A DNA stretch of 64,000 nucleotides from Enterocloster asparagiformis (GCA_018380885.1 JAGZSY010000020.1:1-64000), one strand, 5' to 3'. Positions 1-9,904 are shown, counted from the first letter of the stretch. Numbers and translations: made by a program. The notes: generated from the sequence alone by a model not told the origin.

Positions 1-104
1 CCGATTGCTCCATCATTATAACAGCTTAAGCAACAAGATGGATAATTCCTTACTGGCTGTAAGGGATATTAACCATAAATACATTGTAGTAGGAGGAACA
101 TTTT

Positions 105-1007
105 ATGGAACCAGACCGATATGATATTTTCATTCAGATTATTCAGAACGGCAGCCTGACCAAAACCGCCCAAAAGACAGGCTACACCCAATCCGGCATC
201 AGCCATATGGTAGCTGCCCTGGAGTCTGAACTGGGAGTCTCCCTGCTGCACCGCAGCCGCGCGGGCATATCCTTGACGCCGGAGGGCGAGGCCTTGCTCC
301 CCTACATCCACTCCATCACAAAAAGCCGCAGCAATTTAAAGGAATGCGTAAATCAGCTTCACGGACTTAAATCCGGCACCGTCCGAATCAGCACGCTACA
401 GAGCATATCCACCCAGGTGCTGCCCGGCGCCATCGCCGCCTTTCACCGCATTTACCCGGGCGTCCGGTTTGAACTGATTACCGGCGGACACTCCACCAAT
501 ATCCGGAATGTGATAAACGGCGTCACAGACTTCTGTTTCACCTGTCTGCGGGAGGACTCCCTCTGCCCGGAACTGTCCGGCTGCGAGATCATCCCCTTTA
601 CCAAGGAAAAGATGGTGGTCACCATTCCCTACGACCACCCGTTGGCCGGAGAATCCTATTTCCCGGTAGAGGCGCTGCAGGGCGAGCAGTATATTCTGAT
701 TGTGGACGGTGACAGTGAGACCCGCCCCATTTTCAACCGGCACAACATCACCCCCGATATTCTCTTCTACATGGGGGATGCCTACTCCATCATGGCAATG
801 GTGGAAAAGGGCGTTGGTATCAGCATTATACCGGAAATGAGTGTGTTCCGTAATCCCTACCGCATTCACGCCAAGGAACTGTCCGTGCCGGCGCACCGGA
901 ATATCAGCATCCTGTACCGCAAACAACCGCTTCTCTCCAACGCTGCCCGGGCTTTTATCGATGCCCTGCGCTCTCCGGGCGAGGGATGTTTCAAGCCGCT
1001 TAGATAA
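105..1007 (+). CDS. LysR-family transcriptional regulator
   Basis: This 300-residue protein has the LysR layout. The N-terminal winged helix-turn-helix covers about residues 1-60 (GSLTKTAQKTGYTQSGISH is the recognition region, followed by a SLLHRSRAGISLTPEG wing). An effector-binding domain follows from about residue 90, with the usual late GVGISIIPE motif. An AGGAGG site lies 8 nt before the ATG. It is co-directional with the UvrA-like gene 242 bases downstream, but the gap is too long to be sure of a shared transcript. The effector and target are not readable. The family call is secure; a role in controlling the neighbouring ATPase is only a guess. Confidence 0.93.
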   Translation: MEPDRYDIFIQIIQNGSLTKTAQKTGYTQSGISHMVAALESELGVSLLHRSRAGISLTPEGEALLPYIHSITKSRSNLKECVNQLHGLKSGTVRISTLQSISTQVLPGAIAAFHRIYPGVRFELITGGHSTNIRNVINGVTDFCFTCLREDSLCPELSGCEIIPFTKEKMVVTIPYDHPLAGESYFPVEALQGEQYILIVDGDSETRPIFNRHNITPDILFYMGDAYSIMAMVEKGVGISIIPEMSVFRNPYRIHAKELSVPAHRNISILYRKQPLLSNAARAFIDALRSPGEGCFKPLR

Positions 1008-1249
1008 CGCGAAAAGCAAACGCACAGGTCCGGCACGCGAAAAGAGACTTCCCTGAGATCAGCAGCCTCCTCCAAAATTTAAACACAGCCAGCGTTGAGA
1101 TCGCTGTGGCCGTCCGCCCTATCCTTCCGTACTTGAACGGCTCCCTGCCACCAAACCGCAAAAAATATCATGCGGCACATCTCCTCCCGTGCTATGCTTG
1201 GATTTAAGGCTTCACAGCCAAACCAGGAACGGAAAAGAGGTATCACCAG

Positions 1250-3487
1250 ATGGCAGATATAATCGTGCAGGGGCTCACTCAGAATAATTTAAAACACGTC
1301 ACGCTCCGGATTCCCAAGGAGAAAATCACCGTATTTACCGGAGTCTCAGGCTCCGGTAAATCCAGCATCGTCTTTGACACCATCGCCGCCGAATCTCAGC
1401 GGCAGATGAACGCCACCTATCCGGCATTCGTGCGGTCCCGCCTGCCCAAATATCCACAGCCGGCGGCGGACCGGATCGACAATCTCACCGCCTGCGTGGT
1501 GGTGGACCAGTCGCCGCTGGGCGGAAGCGCCCGTTCCACGGTGGGCACGGCCAGCGGGCTGTACGCCAGCCTGCGGCTGCTGTTTTCGAGAATCGGACAG
1601 CCCTACGCGGGGACCGCATCCTACTTTTCCTTCAATGATCCCAACGGAATGTGCAAAATCTGTTCCGGTCTGGGAAAAATTCCCAAAATCGACATGGGCG
1701 CCCTGCTCGATCCCCGTAAATCATGGAACGAGGGCTGCGTAAAGGATCCCCTGTACGCCCCCGGCTCCTGGTACTGGAAGCAGTACGCCAAATCCGGCCT
1801 CTTTGACCTGGACAAGCCGATTCGGGAATATTCCGTGGAGGAGTACAATCTCCTGCTGTACGGGTCCAGAGACGGCAAGGGGGCTCCGGAAAATCCCAAA
1901 GTCACCGGGTTATTTCACAAATACACAAAAACCCTCTTAAACCGTGACATCAGCAATACCAGCAGGCACACGCGGGAGAAATCCCAAAACCTGATCGCCG
2001 AGCTGGAGTGCGGCGGCTGCCATGGAAAACGGCTAAATGAAGCTGCCTTAAGCTGTAAAATAGACGGTTATTCCATCGCGGATATGTGCGAAATGGAGCT
2101 GACGCAGCTGCGCCGGGTGCTGTCCTGCATCTCCGCTCCGACCGTGGAGCTGCTGGTGCGGACGCTGATCACAGGACTGGACAGAATGATCGAAATCGGC
2201 CTGGACTACCTTCACCTGAACCGGGAGACGCCGTCCTTGTCCGGAGGGGAGGCGCAGCGGCTGAAGCTGGTCCGCTACATGGGCAGCAGCCTGACCGGGA
2301 TGACCTACATCTTTGATGAGCCCAGCGCAGGCATGCACCCCCGCGACGTCCCCCGCATAAACAATCTGCTGAGACAGCTCCGTGACAGAGGCAACACAGT
2401 CCTGGTGGTGGAGCACGACCGGGATATCATCTCCATTGCCGACCACGTGATCGACGTAGGCCCCCGGGCGGGGACGGACGGCGGGGAAATCGTGTTTGCC
2501 GGCACCTATCAGGAGCTGCTGCGGTCCAATACGCTGACGGGCAAAGCCATGAGCCGGTCGCTCCCCATCAAGCAGAACCCCCGCCCGTGGACGGAGAGCC
2601 TGCCGGTCCGCGACGCCTGCCTGCACAATCTGAAGCATGTGGATGTGGATATTCCGCTGGGAATTATGACCGTCGTAACCGGCGTGGCCGGTTCAGGAAA
2701 GAGCACGCTGATCTCCCAGGTGTTTGCCCGGCAGTACGCGGACGATATTGTAATGGTGGACCAGGGGCCGATCACGGCCACAAGCCGCTCCACCCCCGCC
2801 TCCTTCCTGGGCTTCTTCGATGATATTCGAAAGCTGCTGGCGCGGGAAAACGGCAAGCCGGACAGCCTGTTCAGCTTTAATTCCGCCGGGGCCTGCCCGG
2901 TATGCGGGGGCAGGGGCGTGATTGTGACGGAGCTGGCCTTTATGGACCCCGTTATCACCGAATGCGAGGCCTGCGGCGGAACGCGCTACAATGAGGAGGC
3001 GCTGGCCTGTACTTACAAGGGGAAAAATATTGTGGAGCTGCTGGGGCTGACCGCCGCGCAGGCGAAAGATGTGTTCGAGACCGCCGGAATCCGGCGGCGG
3101 CTGGATGTGATGGAGCAGGTGGGGTTGTCCTATCTGACGCTGGGCCAGCCTCTTAGCACCCTCTCAGGCGGCGAGCGCCAGAGAATCAAGCTGGCAAAGC
3201 ATCTGGGAAAAAAAGGCAGCGTCGTTGTCATGGACGAGCCGACCACCGGCCTGCACATGTCGGATATTCAAAAGCTGCTGAAGCTCTTCGATATGATCGT
3301 AGCCCGCAAAAATACTCTGGTGATCATCGAGCACAACCTCGACGTGATCAAGCAGGCGGACTGGATCATCGATATCGGGCCCGACGGAGGCAAAAACGGC
3401 GGGCAGGTGGTATTTGCCGGAACGCCCATGGACATGGCGCTGAGCGCAAATACTCTGACTGCCCGCAGTCTGATCAATTCAAATTAA
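1250..3487 (+). CDS. UvrA-like tandem ABC ATPase (short UvrA paralogue)
   Basis: This 745-residue tandem ABC protein is of the UvrA family. It has two Walker A loops (GVSGSGKSS near residue 31, GVAGSGKST near 479), two signature motifs (LSGGEAQRLKLV, LSGGERQRIKLA), two Walker B motifs (FDEPSAGMH, MDEPTTGLH) and CxxC zinc pairs (CKIC with CGGC, CPVC with CEAC). Housekeeping UvrA has about 940 residues; this one lacks roughly 200, consistent with missing UvrB-binding and insertion regions. Such short paralogues are often linked to tolerance of DNA-binding drugs rather than to core excision repair. Its 3' end overlaps the convergent solute-binding gene by 14 bases. The family is certain; the drug-tolerance role is inferred. 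Confidence 0.9.
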   Translation: MADIIVQGLTQNNLKHVTLRIPKEKITVFTGVSGSGKSSIVFDTIAAESQRQMNATYPAFVRSRLPKYPQPAADRIDNLTACVVVDQSPLGGSARSTVGTASGLYASLRLLFSRIGQPYAGTASYFSFNDPNGMCKICSGLGKIPKIDMGALLDPRKSWNEGCVKDPLYAPGSWYWKQYAKSGLFDLDKPIREYSVEEYNLLLYGSRDGKGAPENPKVTGLFHKYTKTLLNRDISNTSRHTREKSQNLIAELECGGCHGKRLNEAALSCKIDGYSIADMCEMELTQLRRVLSCISAPTVELLVRTLITGLDRMIEIGLDYLHLNRETPSLSGGEAQRLKLVRYMGSSLTGMTYIFDEPSAGMHPRDVPRINNLLRQLRDRGNTVLVVEHDRDIISIADHVIDVGPRAGTDGGEIVFAGTYQELLRSNTLTGKAMSRSLPIKQNPRPWTESLPVRDACLHNLKHVDVDIPLGIMTVVTGVAGSGKSTLISQVFARQYADDIVMVDQGPITATSRSTPASFLGFFDDIRKLLARENGKPDSLFSFNSAGACPVCGGRGVIVTELAFMDPVITECEACGGTRYNEEALACTYKGKNIVELLGLTAAQAKDVFETAGIRRRLDVMEQVGLSYLTLGQPLSTLSGGERQRIKLAKHLGKKGSVVVMDEPTTGLHMSDIQKLLKLFDMIVARKNTLVIIEHNLDVIKQADWIIDIGPDGGKNGGQVVFAGTPMDMALSANTLTARSLINSN

Positions 3488-5732
3488 TCCCATTTTTTTC
3501 CACATCCAAGCGTTCCGGCATATTGACGATTCGGATCCGCCCGTCCGTGGTCACCGGGTTGAGCACCCCGTTTTCACTGTGCCCCTGAATGTAGGCGATA
3601 ACCGCATCGATGATGTTGGGCTGCTCCCCGGCCCAGTCCGTGATCTCCTGATACCGCTCCTCGTAGGTGTCCAGGCTCAGGTCGAACATCCGGCAGGCCG
3701 ACGCGTCGTCTGGGTCGAACGTGCGGTAGATGGCGATGTCCCCGGGCAGCTCCCGGGGCTTATCCGCCGGAATAAGGGTAAATGCCTCCCAGATGTCCCT
3801 TCCGCTCAGCTCGTAATCCGTGGTGGCAACCGTGTACCACGCGTCGGGATCCAGGGGCGCCCCGTTTGTCAGCCGCACGTCGCTAACCCGCGCCTTCTCG
3901 CCGTATTCGTTTCCGCCCACCGGCTCGTAGGTGATGGTGTAGCTGAACCCGGAGGGAATCACCATACCGCCGAACACGCCGGACTGATCCGCCCGCACCG
4001 TGTTGGTCAGATTGTTGGTGGAGAGTATGGAAATCAGGTTGGCCCCCTTGCAGCGCACGGTGACCACGTGGTTGCTCAGGCCGTAGAGCATAGCTGTGGC
4101 GAGATCGGACTCGGTGATCTCGCCGGCCTCGATTCCCGCGGTCAGGGCTCCCGCGTTGACCGCGGCCAGGTCCGCGCCCGTGTACTCGCGCATGGCATCG
4201 GCCAGCAGGTTTCCCAGCGCGGACTCATTGGAGCGGGAATAGATGCGCACGTAATTGTACGCCTTCTCCGTTTTTCCCACCACATGGTCCGGCGCCTCGT
4301 AGCAGTTCCTGCCCGTGGTCCGGTACTCCTCCAGGGCGGCCAATATGTTCTCCATCCCGCCGATCTTTGCGTAGGAGCTGGGGCCGTCCAGACCCGCATA
4401 GTATTTCTGGTCGCAGAGAAAATGCCGCATGGCGAAGGTGAACAGATTGGAGCCGTAAAACTGGTAGGGGTTTTTGACAACGGAATTTTCCGTCAGGCAC
4501 TGGTACACCTCCGGGTGGCTGTCTTTGAAAAAGCCGTATTCCAGGGCGTCGTCCCGGCGGTAGTATGTGGTGGAGCCGGCCGGCACCGAGGCGCTGTAAT
4601 ACTCCGGCGCGAACTCCGTGGAAGCCACGTACTCCAGATACAGGCGGCTGGCCTTTAAGGTCGCCTCGTCGGTGATATTCGCATTGATCCCCAGATACCA
4701 GTCCCCATTGGTGGCCAGCCAGCGGTCCTCCTTTGTCTTGCCCATATAGGGGATGAACGCAAAGTCATCGGCGGACACATAGATGTGCTGCCCGTCCTTA
4801 GCCACCCTAAAGCTGGGCACACTGTCCACATCGGTGATCTTTCCCTCAAACCGCACCGCATAGTCCACATAGCTGACGGAGCACATCACCGCATCGCCGC
4901 GGATCACCTCCTGCAAATTCTGGGAATCGCTTGTCAAAAAATCGCTGTCCTGGCAAAGCCCAAGCTTCTTCAGCTCCTCCAGCTCTCCCATCACCCGTGT
5001 AAACGCCGGATTATCGAAAGAGACGGCCGACGGATCGCGGCGGTACCGGGTCAGCCACTGCACGTAAGCGCTGTCCGTGTACGCGTCCAGGAAAAAGGGC
5101 ATGGCGCCCAGCGCCGACATCTCATTGTAGAGCATGCCGAAGGCGTAAGCCCGCACGCCCGTCTCCTCCCTGCGCGCCTGAATCCGGCGGCAGAGCTCAA
5201 TGAATTCGTCCTGCGTCCCGGGCAGATCATATCCCAGCTCCTTCAGGACACGCTTGTTGACCATCAGGCCTGATATGTAACCGTTGCCCGCCGGCAGCGC
5301 ATAGACCTTTCCCCCCACCTCCGCGTCGTTTAACGCGCTGATCATATAATTTTTCAAAAATGGCTCCGAGGTCAGATCCGTCAGATAACCGTTCTGCACA
5401 TAGGTGTAGTAATCCTGGGTGTAGAGGATTTCCGGCCCCCCGCCGCTGCGCACGGCCGCCAGCTGGGCATTTTCCATCTTGGGTCCGATTTCGTAGGTAC
5501 TCTCAATGGTCACGTTGGGCATGGTCCGGCGGATATATTCCTCAACCCGGTCCATACTGATGTTTTCGCCCAGCGTATTGTATACATGGAGGGTCACTGG
5601 CGTCTCATTCAACTGGGCCTCGCTCTGCGGCCGCTCTCCGGTTTCTTCCAGATTCTGGGTTTTGGCGCACCCAGCAGCGGCGCAGGCCAGCAGCAGCGCC
5701 AGCAGCAGCCCGGTTCCAACCCGTTTTCTCAT
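3474..5732 (-). CDS. lipoprotein: solute-binding domain fused to 5'-nucleotidase C-terminal domain
   Basis: The protein has 752 residues. It begins with a lipoprotein signal (basic start, hydrophobic core, AAGC lipobox, Cys22). Residues about 45-475 resemble an extracellular solute-binding protein of the sugar ABC type. Residues about 495-735 match the substrate-specificity (C-terminal) domain of secreted 5'-nucleotidases: SALGNLLADAMREYTGADLA, a VNAG motif, EITESDLATAML and a late SGRDIW stretch. The metallophosphoesterase half that carries the catalytic metal ligands is absent, so nucleotidase activity is unlikely. The ATG overlaps the stop of the upstream histidine kinase gene (ATGA), so the two are translationally coupled. 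Inferred role: ligand capture at the membrane for the kinase. Confidence 0.82.
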   Translation of the reverse strand: MRKRVGTGLLLALLLACAAAGCAKTQNLEETGERPQSEAQLNETPVTLHVYNTLGENISMDRVEEYIRRTMPNVTIESTYEIGPKMENAQLAAVRSGGGPEILYTQDYYTYVQNGYLTDLTSEPFLKNYMISALNDAEVGGKVYALPAGNGYISGLMVNKRVLKELGYDLPGTQDEFIELCRRIQARREETGVRAYAFGMLYNEMSALGAMPFFLDAYTDSAYVQWLTRYRRDPSAVSFDNPAFTRVMGELEELKKLGLCQDSDFLTSDSQNLQEVIRGDAVMCSVSYVDYAVRFEGKITDVDSVPSFRVAKDGQHIYVSADDFAFIPYMGKTKEDRWLATNGDWYLGINANITDEATLKASRLYLEYVASTEFAPEYYSASVPAGSTTYYRRDDALEYGFFKDSHPEVYQCLTENSVVKNPYQFYGSNLFTFAMRHFLCDQKYYAGLDGPSSYAKIGGMENILAALEEYRTTGRNCYEAPDHVVGKTEKAYNYVRIYSRSNESALGNLLADAMREYTGADLAAVNAGALTAGIEAGEITESDLATAMLYGLSNHVVTVRCKGANLISILSTNNLTNTVRADQSGVFGGMVIPSGFSYTITYEPVGGNEYGEKARVSDVRLTNGAPLDPDAWYTVATTDYELSGRDIWEAFTLIPADKPRELPGDIAIYRTFDPDDASACRMFDLSLDTYEERYQEITDWAGEQPNIIDAVIAYIQGHSENGVLNPVTTDGRIRIVNMPERLDVEKNGINLN

Positions 5733-8700
5733 ACTGTACCTTCCTCTCTCAGGGTGTCCCCGTTCCCCGGCCGCCGGCCGCCGGACAGGCGGCCAAGTCC
5801 CAGTTGCCCTCGCAGCTGTTCCATATCGATGGGCTTTGACATAATCGCCCCAAAGCCGGCCCGGGCGGCTTCCCCGCGCACCTCATCTTCGCTGCTGGCC
5901 GTCAGGGCAATGATGGGTATGTCGGCGGCGCTGCGCTTTTTGCTGCCGCGAATGGCCGCGGCAGCCTCATAACCGTCCATAACCGGCATGTGCAGATCCA
6001 GCAGAATACCGTCATAGGTGTAATCCGGCGCGCCCAGATAGGCCTCCAGGGCCTGCCTGCCGTTTTCCACCGCCTCCACCGTCTGTCCGTCCACCCGGAT
6101 CAGCTCAACGGCGATCTCCCGGTTGATCTCATTGTCCTCCGCCAGCAGCAGGTGAAGGGGGCGTCCCTCCCGCTGCACCCGGATAATCTCCCTGGCCAGG
6201 ACCGTGAAATCGATGGGCTTTGACACAAAGCCGTTCATGCCCGCTCCAAGCGCCTCCCTGCGGTCCTCCTCGAACGCATTGGCCGTCAGCGCGATAATGG
6301 GGATGGCCGCGGCCTGGGGATGGACGCTCTCCCGTATTCTCCGGGCCGCATCCAACCCACCGAGAACCGGCATCTGCAAATCCATCAGAATCACATCGTA
6401 TGTATGCTCCGGCGCCTCCAGGAAGCGTGCGCAGCCCTCCTCCCCATTCCGGGCGGTGTCCACTTCAGCCCCCATAACGCCGGCGAGCATCTCCACCGCA
6501 ATCTCCAGATTGACCGCGTTATCCTCCACCAGCAGCAGGCGAAGGCCCCTTAGCGCCCCGTCCGGACTGCCCGCCGCATCCTCGCTCCGGCCCAGCAGGG
6601 CCGTGATTTTCCGGTACAGGTTCATCCGGAAAAGCGGCAGGCTGACGGTCTGGGAAAAGCCTCTGCGCTTCAGCTGTTCGGACAGCTCCTGCTCATCCGG
6701 TTTCAACCCCAGCAGCAGACGTATGTCCCCGCCCAGCTCCCGCTCAAGGCGCGGGCCGGTCAGCGTCGGGTCAAACCGAAGCAGCTTGTAGGGGAAAAAC
6801 GCCAGTGAAAACGGCCGGCCGGCCTCCCGCTCCCTGGCTGCCAGGGCCACCGCGGCGGAATAGTCCAGCTCATAAACTGCATCCACGCCGATTTCGCTCA
6901 GCTTGCGCACCGCATCCATGCATTTTTCCTCGCTGCCCGGCTCGCCGATCACCAGCATACGGCAGCCAGCGACCAGCGGAATCTGGCGGCTGCCCAGGCG
7001 CACGGAAAGCTCCACCGTAAACGTGGTGCCTTTTCCCTGTTCGCTCTCCACGCTGATGGTGCCGCCCATCAGATCCACGATGCGTTTTGTGATGGCCATG
7101 CCCAGCCCCGTGCCCTGGACCGCCAGGCTGCCGGAGTTCCGGTCCCTGGTGAACATCTCGAAAATGTGGCTCATATATTCCCGGCTCATGCCCACGCCCG
7201 TATCGCTGACCCGGAACACAAAGCGGGCCCTGGACGGCTGCGGCGAGGGAACCTCCGTGATGTCCAGATGAATCTCCCCGCCCCTGGGCGTAAACTTCAC
7301 CGCGTTGCCCAGCACATTGGTGAGCACCTGGCCAAGGCGCACCGTGTCGCCGCACAGGATTTCATGGGTGATGTTCCACACGTTTATGTCGAAATGCTGT
7401 CCGCGCACATTGGTCTGGGACTGGGTCACCGTGACTAGCCCGGCCAGCCATTCGCCCAGCTCAAACTCCGCCTCAGCCAGCTGCATCTTGCCGGACTCGA
7501 TCTTGGACATATCCAGCACATCGTTGATCAGTCCCAGCAGCAGTTGGGAGGAGTTGGCGATTTTTTGCAGGCATTCCGCCACCTTTTTGCTGTCCTCCGG
7601 CGAATAGAGGGCCAGATTGGTCAGGCCGATCACCGCGTTTAACGGCGTACGGATGTCGTGGCTCATACTGGCCAGGAAGGTGCTCTTGGCGGCGTTGGCC
7701 CGCTCCTCGCTGGCCAGCGCTTCCTCCAGACGCCTGCGGGACTGCACGCCTTCCGTGATATCCTCCAGCGTCACCGCGATGAAGCGCTGGCTGCTGTCCT
7801 GCTCGGCAATCAGATAGGCGTTGAGGGCCAGCACTATCTTTGCGCCGGTATCCGGGCGCGTAAACTGAAGCCTCAGGCTCCCGCTGGCCTTGCCGCCCGC
7901 GCGCACCTCGCCGATGAGCGCCAGCGCGTCGCCGCGGTCCTGGCGGTCCACGCAGCCGAACACCCTCTCGTCGGTAATATTTTCAAGTTCTTCTCTGATT
8001 CCCAGCACTTTGTCCGTGTTGCGGGATGTATACTCGATGGCGCCGCTCCCGCTGTCTGCGATGATGATCACATTGGGCACATAGTGGGTCATCAGCGTAA
8101 AAATACGGTCCCGGCGCACCGCCTCCCTGGATGCGATGGCGCGCACCACAAACACCAGCATAACCACGATCACCAGAAACATTCCCAGCATCAGCACAAC
8201 GATGAACATGGTCAGCCGGATGGTTTTCCGGTTGATCTGCGCCGCGTCCGCGGTGATATGGCTGTAGGAGACGCAGGAGATAAAATTCCAGCCGGTCCCT
8301 GGGATCGGCGCATAGACCAGTTCATAGCGCGCGTCGTCGAAATACAGCTCCGCGCTGCCGCTCCTCCCGCTCTTAAAATCAGAGAGCACGGCGTCGTATT
8401 TGGCTATTCCCTGTTGGTCGGGCGCAAAGAACCCTGCGTTTTTGGGGTTCTCTTTAAAATAGGCGAACAGGTTGAGGGACTCCTCCACCTGCCTCGATAT
8501 GTGGGTGCCGGAGAGAATCAGCCCCGAATCCGTGGTTATCATATAGGAAGCGTTGTCCCCAAAGGTGGTGGAATCGTAGAGGGCCTTGAAGGAGTCCTGG
8601 CTGTAGATTCCGATCAGGATCACCGCGCCTGTGCGGCAGGAAAACGCGACCACGTCCTGGCCCGAGGCGCTGAAGGGGTCTGAGATAAAGCTGATGGCCG

Positions 8701-9163
8701 CCCCGTCCGGGCTGGAAAGGCAGTCCACATAGGCCTGGCTGGAATAGAGATTGATAGGCTTTACATAGGTGCCCTCGCTGTAGATCCCCCGGCCGGATTC
8801 ATTTAACAGCACACAGTAATCAAAGACCGAGGCCCGGTTGAACTCCCGGATATAGCTGCGGTCGTCCTCGCTGATCTGGTCCGTGGAGGCAAAACCGCTC
8901 TCCTTCAGGCTTTCGGACATGCCGATTCCCAGCACGCGTATCTCCTGCCGGCAGTGGTCGAACCCTTCCGTTGTCTTGGAGATCAGGGTGCTGGTCGTCT
9001 CCCTGAGCGCTGAGATGTTGGAATCAATGATGCGGTCGTAGATGTCCCTGCGGTAGCTTTCCATAAAATAGGACAGGGCCGTATAGAAGGCCAGCGCGAG
9101 GCCTATACAGACGGCGACGGTCATTGGCAGAGAAAACTTATGTTTTTTTCGAATCCGGTTCAT
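5729..9163 (-). CDS. membrane hybrid sensor histidine kinase with receiver domains
   Basis: The protein has 1144 residues. A TM helix at about 14-34 and a second at about 317-342 flank an extracellular Cache-like sensor region. A PAS-like segment (355-470) follows. The HisKA box SHDIRTPLNA holds the phosphoacceptor His502, and the ATPase domain shows LTNVLGNAVKF, DTGVGM and GTGLGM. After the kinase, residues 735-850 look like a worn receiver without the acidic pocket. Two intact receivers follow: Asp928 in MDLQMP with SKP, and Asp1056 in LDLHMP with SKP. No DNA-binding output domain is present. It is first in an operon with the solute-binding/nucleotidase-C lipoprotein and has a consensus promoter 45 bases upstream. 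Confidence 0.93.
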   Translation of the reverse strand: MNRIRKKHKFSLPMTVAVCIGLALAFYTALSYFMESYRRDIYDRIIDSNISALRETTSTLISKTTEGFDHCRQEIRVLGIGMSESLKESGFASTDQISEDDRSYIREFNRASVFDYCVLLNESGRGIYSEGTYVKPINLYSSQAYVDCLSSPDGAAISFISDPFSASGQDVVAFSCRTGAVILIGIYSQDSFKALYDSTTFGDNASYMITTDSGLILSGTHISRQVEESLNLFAYFKENPKNAGFFAPDQQGIAKYDAVLSDFKSGRSGSAELYFDDARYELVYAPIPGTGWNFISCVSYSHITADAAQINRKTIRLTMFIVVLMLGMFLVIVVMLVFVVRAIASREAVRRDRIFTLMTHYVPNVIIIADSGSGAIEYTSRNTDKVLGIREELENITDERVFGCVDRQDRGDALALIGEVRAGGKASGSLRLQFTRPDTGAKIVLALNAYLIAEQDSSQRFIAVTLEDITEGVQSRRRLEEALASEERANAAKSTFLASMSHDIRTPLNAVIGLTNLALYSPEDSKKVAECLQKIANSSQLLLGLINDVLDMSKIESGKMQLAEAEFELGEWLAGLVTVTQSQTNVRGQHFDINVWNITHEILCGDTVRLGQVLTNVLGNAVKFTPRGGEIHLDITEVPSPQPSRARFVFRVSDTGVGMSREYMSHIFEMFTRDRNSGSLAVQGTGLGMAITKRIVDLMGGTISVESEQGKGTTFTVELSVRLGSRQIPLVAGCRMLVIGEPGSEEKCMDAVRKLSEIGVDAVYELDYSAAVALAAREREAGRPFSLAFFPYKLLRFDPTLTGPRLERELGGDIRLLLGLKPDEQELSEQLKRRGFSQTVSLPLFRMNLYRKITALLGRSEDAAGSPDGALRGLRLLLVEDNAVNLEIAVEMLAGVMGAEVDTARNGEEGCARFLEAPEHTYDVILMDLQMPVLGGLDAARRIRESVHPQAAAIPIIALTANAFEEDRREALGAGMNGFVSKPIDFTVLAREIIRVQREGRPLHLLLAEDNEINREIAVELIRVDGQTVEAVENGRQALEAYLGAPDYTYDGILLDLHMPVMDGYEAAAAIRGSKKRSAADIPIIALTASSEDEVRGEAARAGFGAIMSKPIDMEQLRGQLGLGRLSGGRRPGNGDTLREEGTV

Positions 9164-9207
9164 CTGCCATACCTCACCTTTCTGACGGTTGAAACGCTTT
9201 AAATCTT

Positions 9208-9236
9208 ATTATATGATCGCAGCGGCTGTTTGTCAA
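9208..9236 (-). promoter_or_regulatory. sigma-70 promoter of the histidine kinase operon
   Basis: Read on the minus strand, TTGACA (9236-9231), a 17-nt spacer and TATAAT (9213-9208) match the sigma-A consensus at all 12 positions. It lies 45 bases upstream of the kinase ATG at 9163. Confidence 0.85.
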
Positions 9237-9268
9237 TTTAAGCGCGCTGAGAGCCGGCGGCCGCCGTC

Positions 9269-9304
9269 AAAACAGCCCCGCCCCGCACCTGGGGGACGGG
9301 GCTG
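9269..9304 (-). terminator. Rho-independent terminator after the cytidylate-kinase-like gene
   Basis: On the minus strand CAGCCCCG pairs with CGGGGCTG, with further G-C pairing inside the loop, and TTTT follows. It starts 12 bases after the stop at 9317. Confidence 0.75.
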
Positions 9305-9316
9305 CCCGTTCGCATC

Positions 9317-9904
9317 TCAGTCCTTCACATGTTCGATATAAGCCAGCGCCGTCTCCAGGCAGCCGTCCACCCCGGTTTTTCCGGTGTTAAGGCAGAGATC
9401 ATATCCCTCCATCTCACCCCAGTCCTTGGTGGAATAGTACTCGTGGTAGGCTTTGCGCTTGCGGTCCACGGAAATGATCCGTTTCTCCACCTGATCCCCG
9501 GGCAGGTCCGGATGGAGTTTGGAGATGCGCTCCCTGCGCTGCTCCATTCCCGCGTAGACGAACAGGCGGATTGCATCCGGCAGGATGGCGTCCGCGCAGC
9601 GCCCCACCATCACGCAGGGGCCCTTGGCCGCCAGATCAAGAATCACACGGCACTGAGCCGCATACAGCTTCTGGGTCATGGCGATCTGGTAATCCGGCGG
9701 CACGTCCCGCAGAGAGTAATTGTCAAAATCCGGCTCCACCTCGTCGTAGGCTTCCAGCACCGCGGTCTCCATATTCCCCTCCCTGGCGATCATTCCGACC
9801 AGCTCCTTGTCGTAGAACGGAATCCCCAGACGCTCTGCCAGCTTTTCCCCTAATTCCCGGCCTCCGCTGCCATACTGGCGGCTGATTGTTATCACTCTGT
9901 TCAT
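9317..9904 (-). CDS. cytidylate kinase-like P-loop protein
   Basis: With the start at 9904 this is a 195-residue protein. It opens with MNRVITISRQYGSGG, the P-loop region of the cytidylate-kinase-like family common in Clostridia, followed by GIPFYDKELV and the conserved VMVGRCAD and DRKRKAYHEYY segments. Canonical cytidylate kinase (Cmk) is somewhat longer, and these homologues have no settled substrate. The frame stays open to 9931, but GGAGGT at 9916-9911 sits 6 nt before the ATG at 9904 and decides the start. It has its own terminator. The kinase fold is well supported; CMP as substrate is not shown. Confidence 0.88.
   Translation of the reverse strand: MNRVITISRQYGSGGRELGEKLAERLGIPFYDKELVGMIAREGNMETAVLEAYDEVEPDFDNYSLRDVPPDYQIAMTQKLYAAQCRVILDLAAKGPCVMVGRCADAILPDAIRLFVYAGMEQRRERISKLHPDLPGDQVEKRIISVDRKRKAYHEYYSTKDWGEMEGYDLCLNTGKTGVDGCLETALAYIEHVKD

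Noticed and set aside
3579..4658. 359-codon open frame on the plus strand
   Set aside because: It is antisense to the solute-binding lipoprotein, has low-complexity His/Val/Gly content and no ribosome-binding site.
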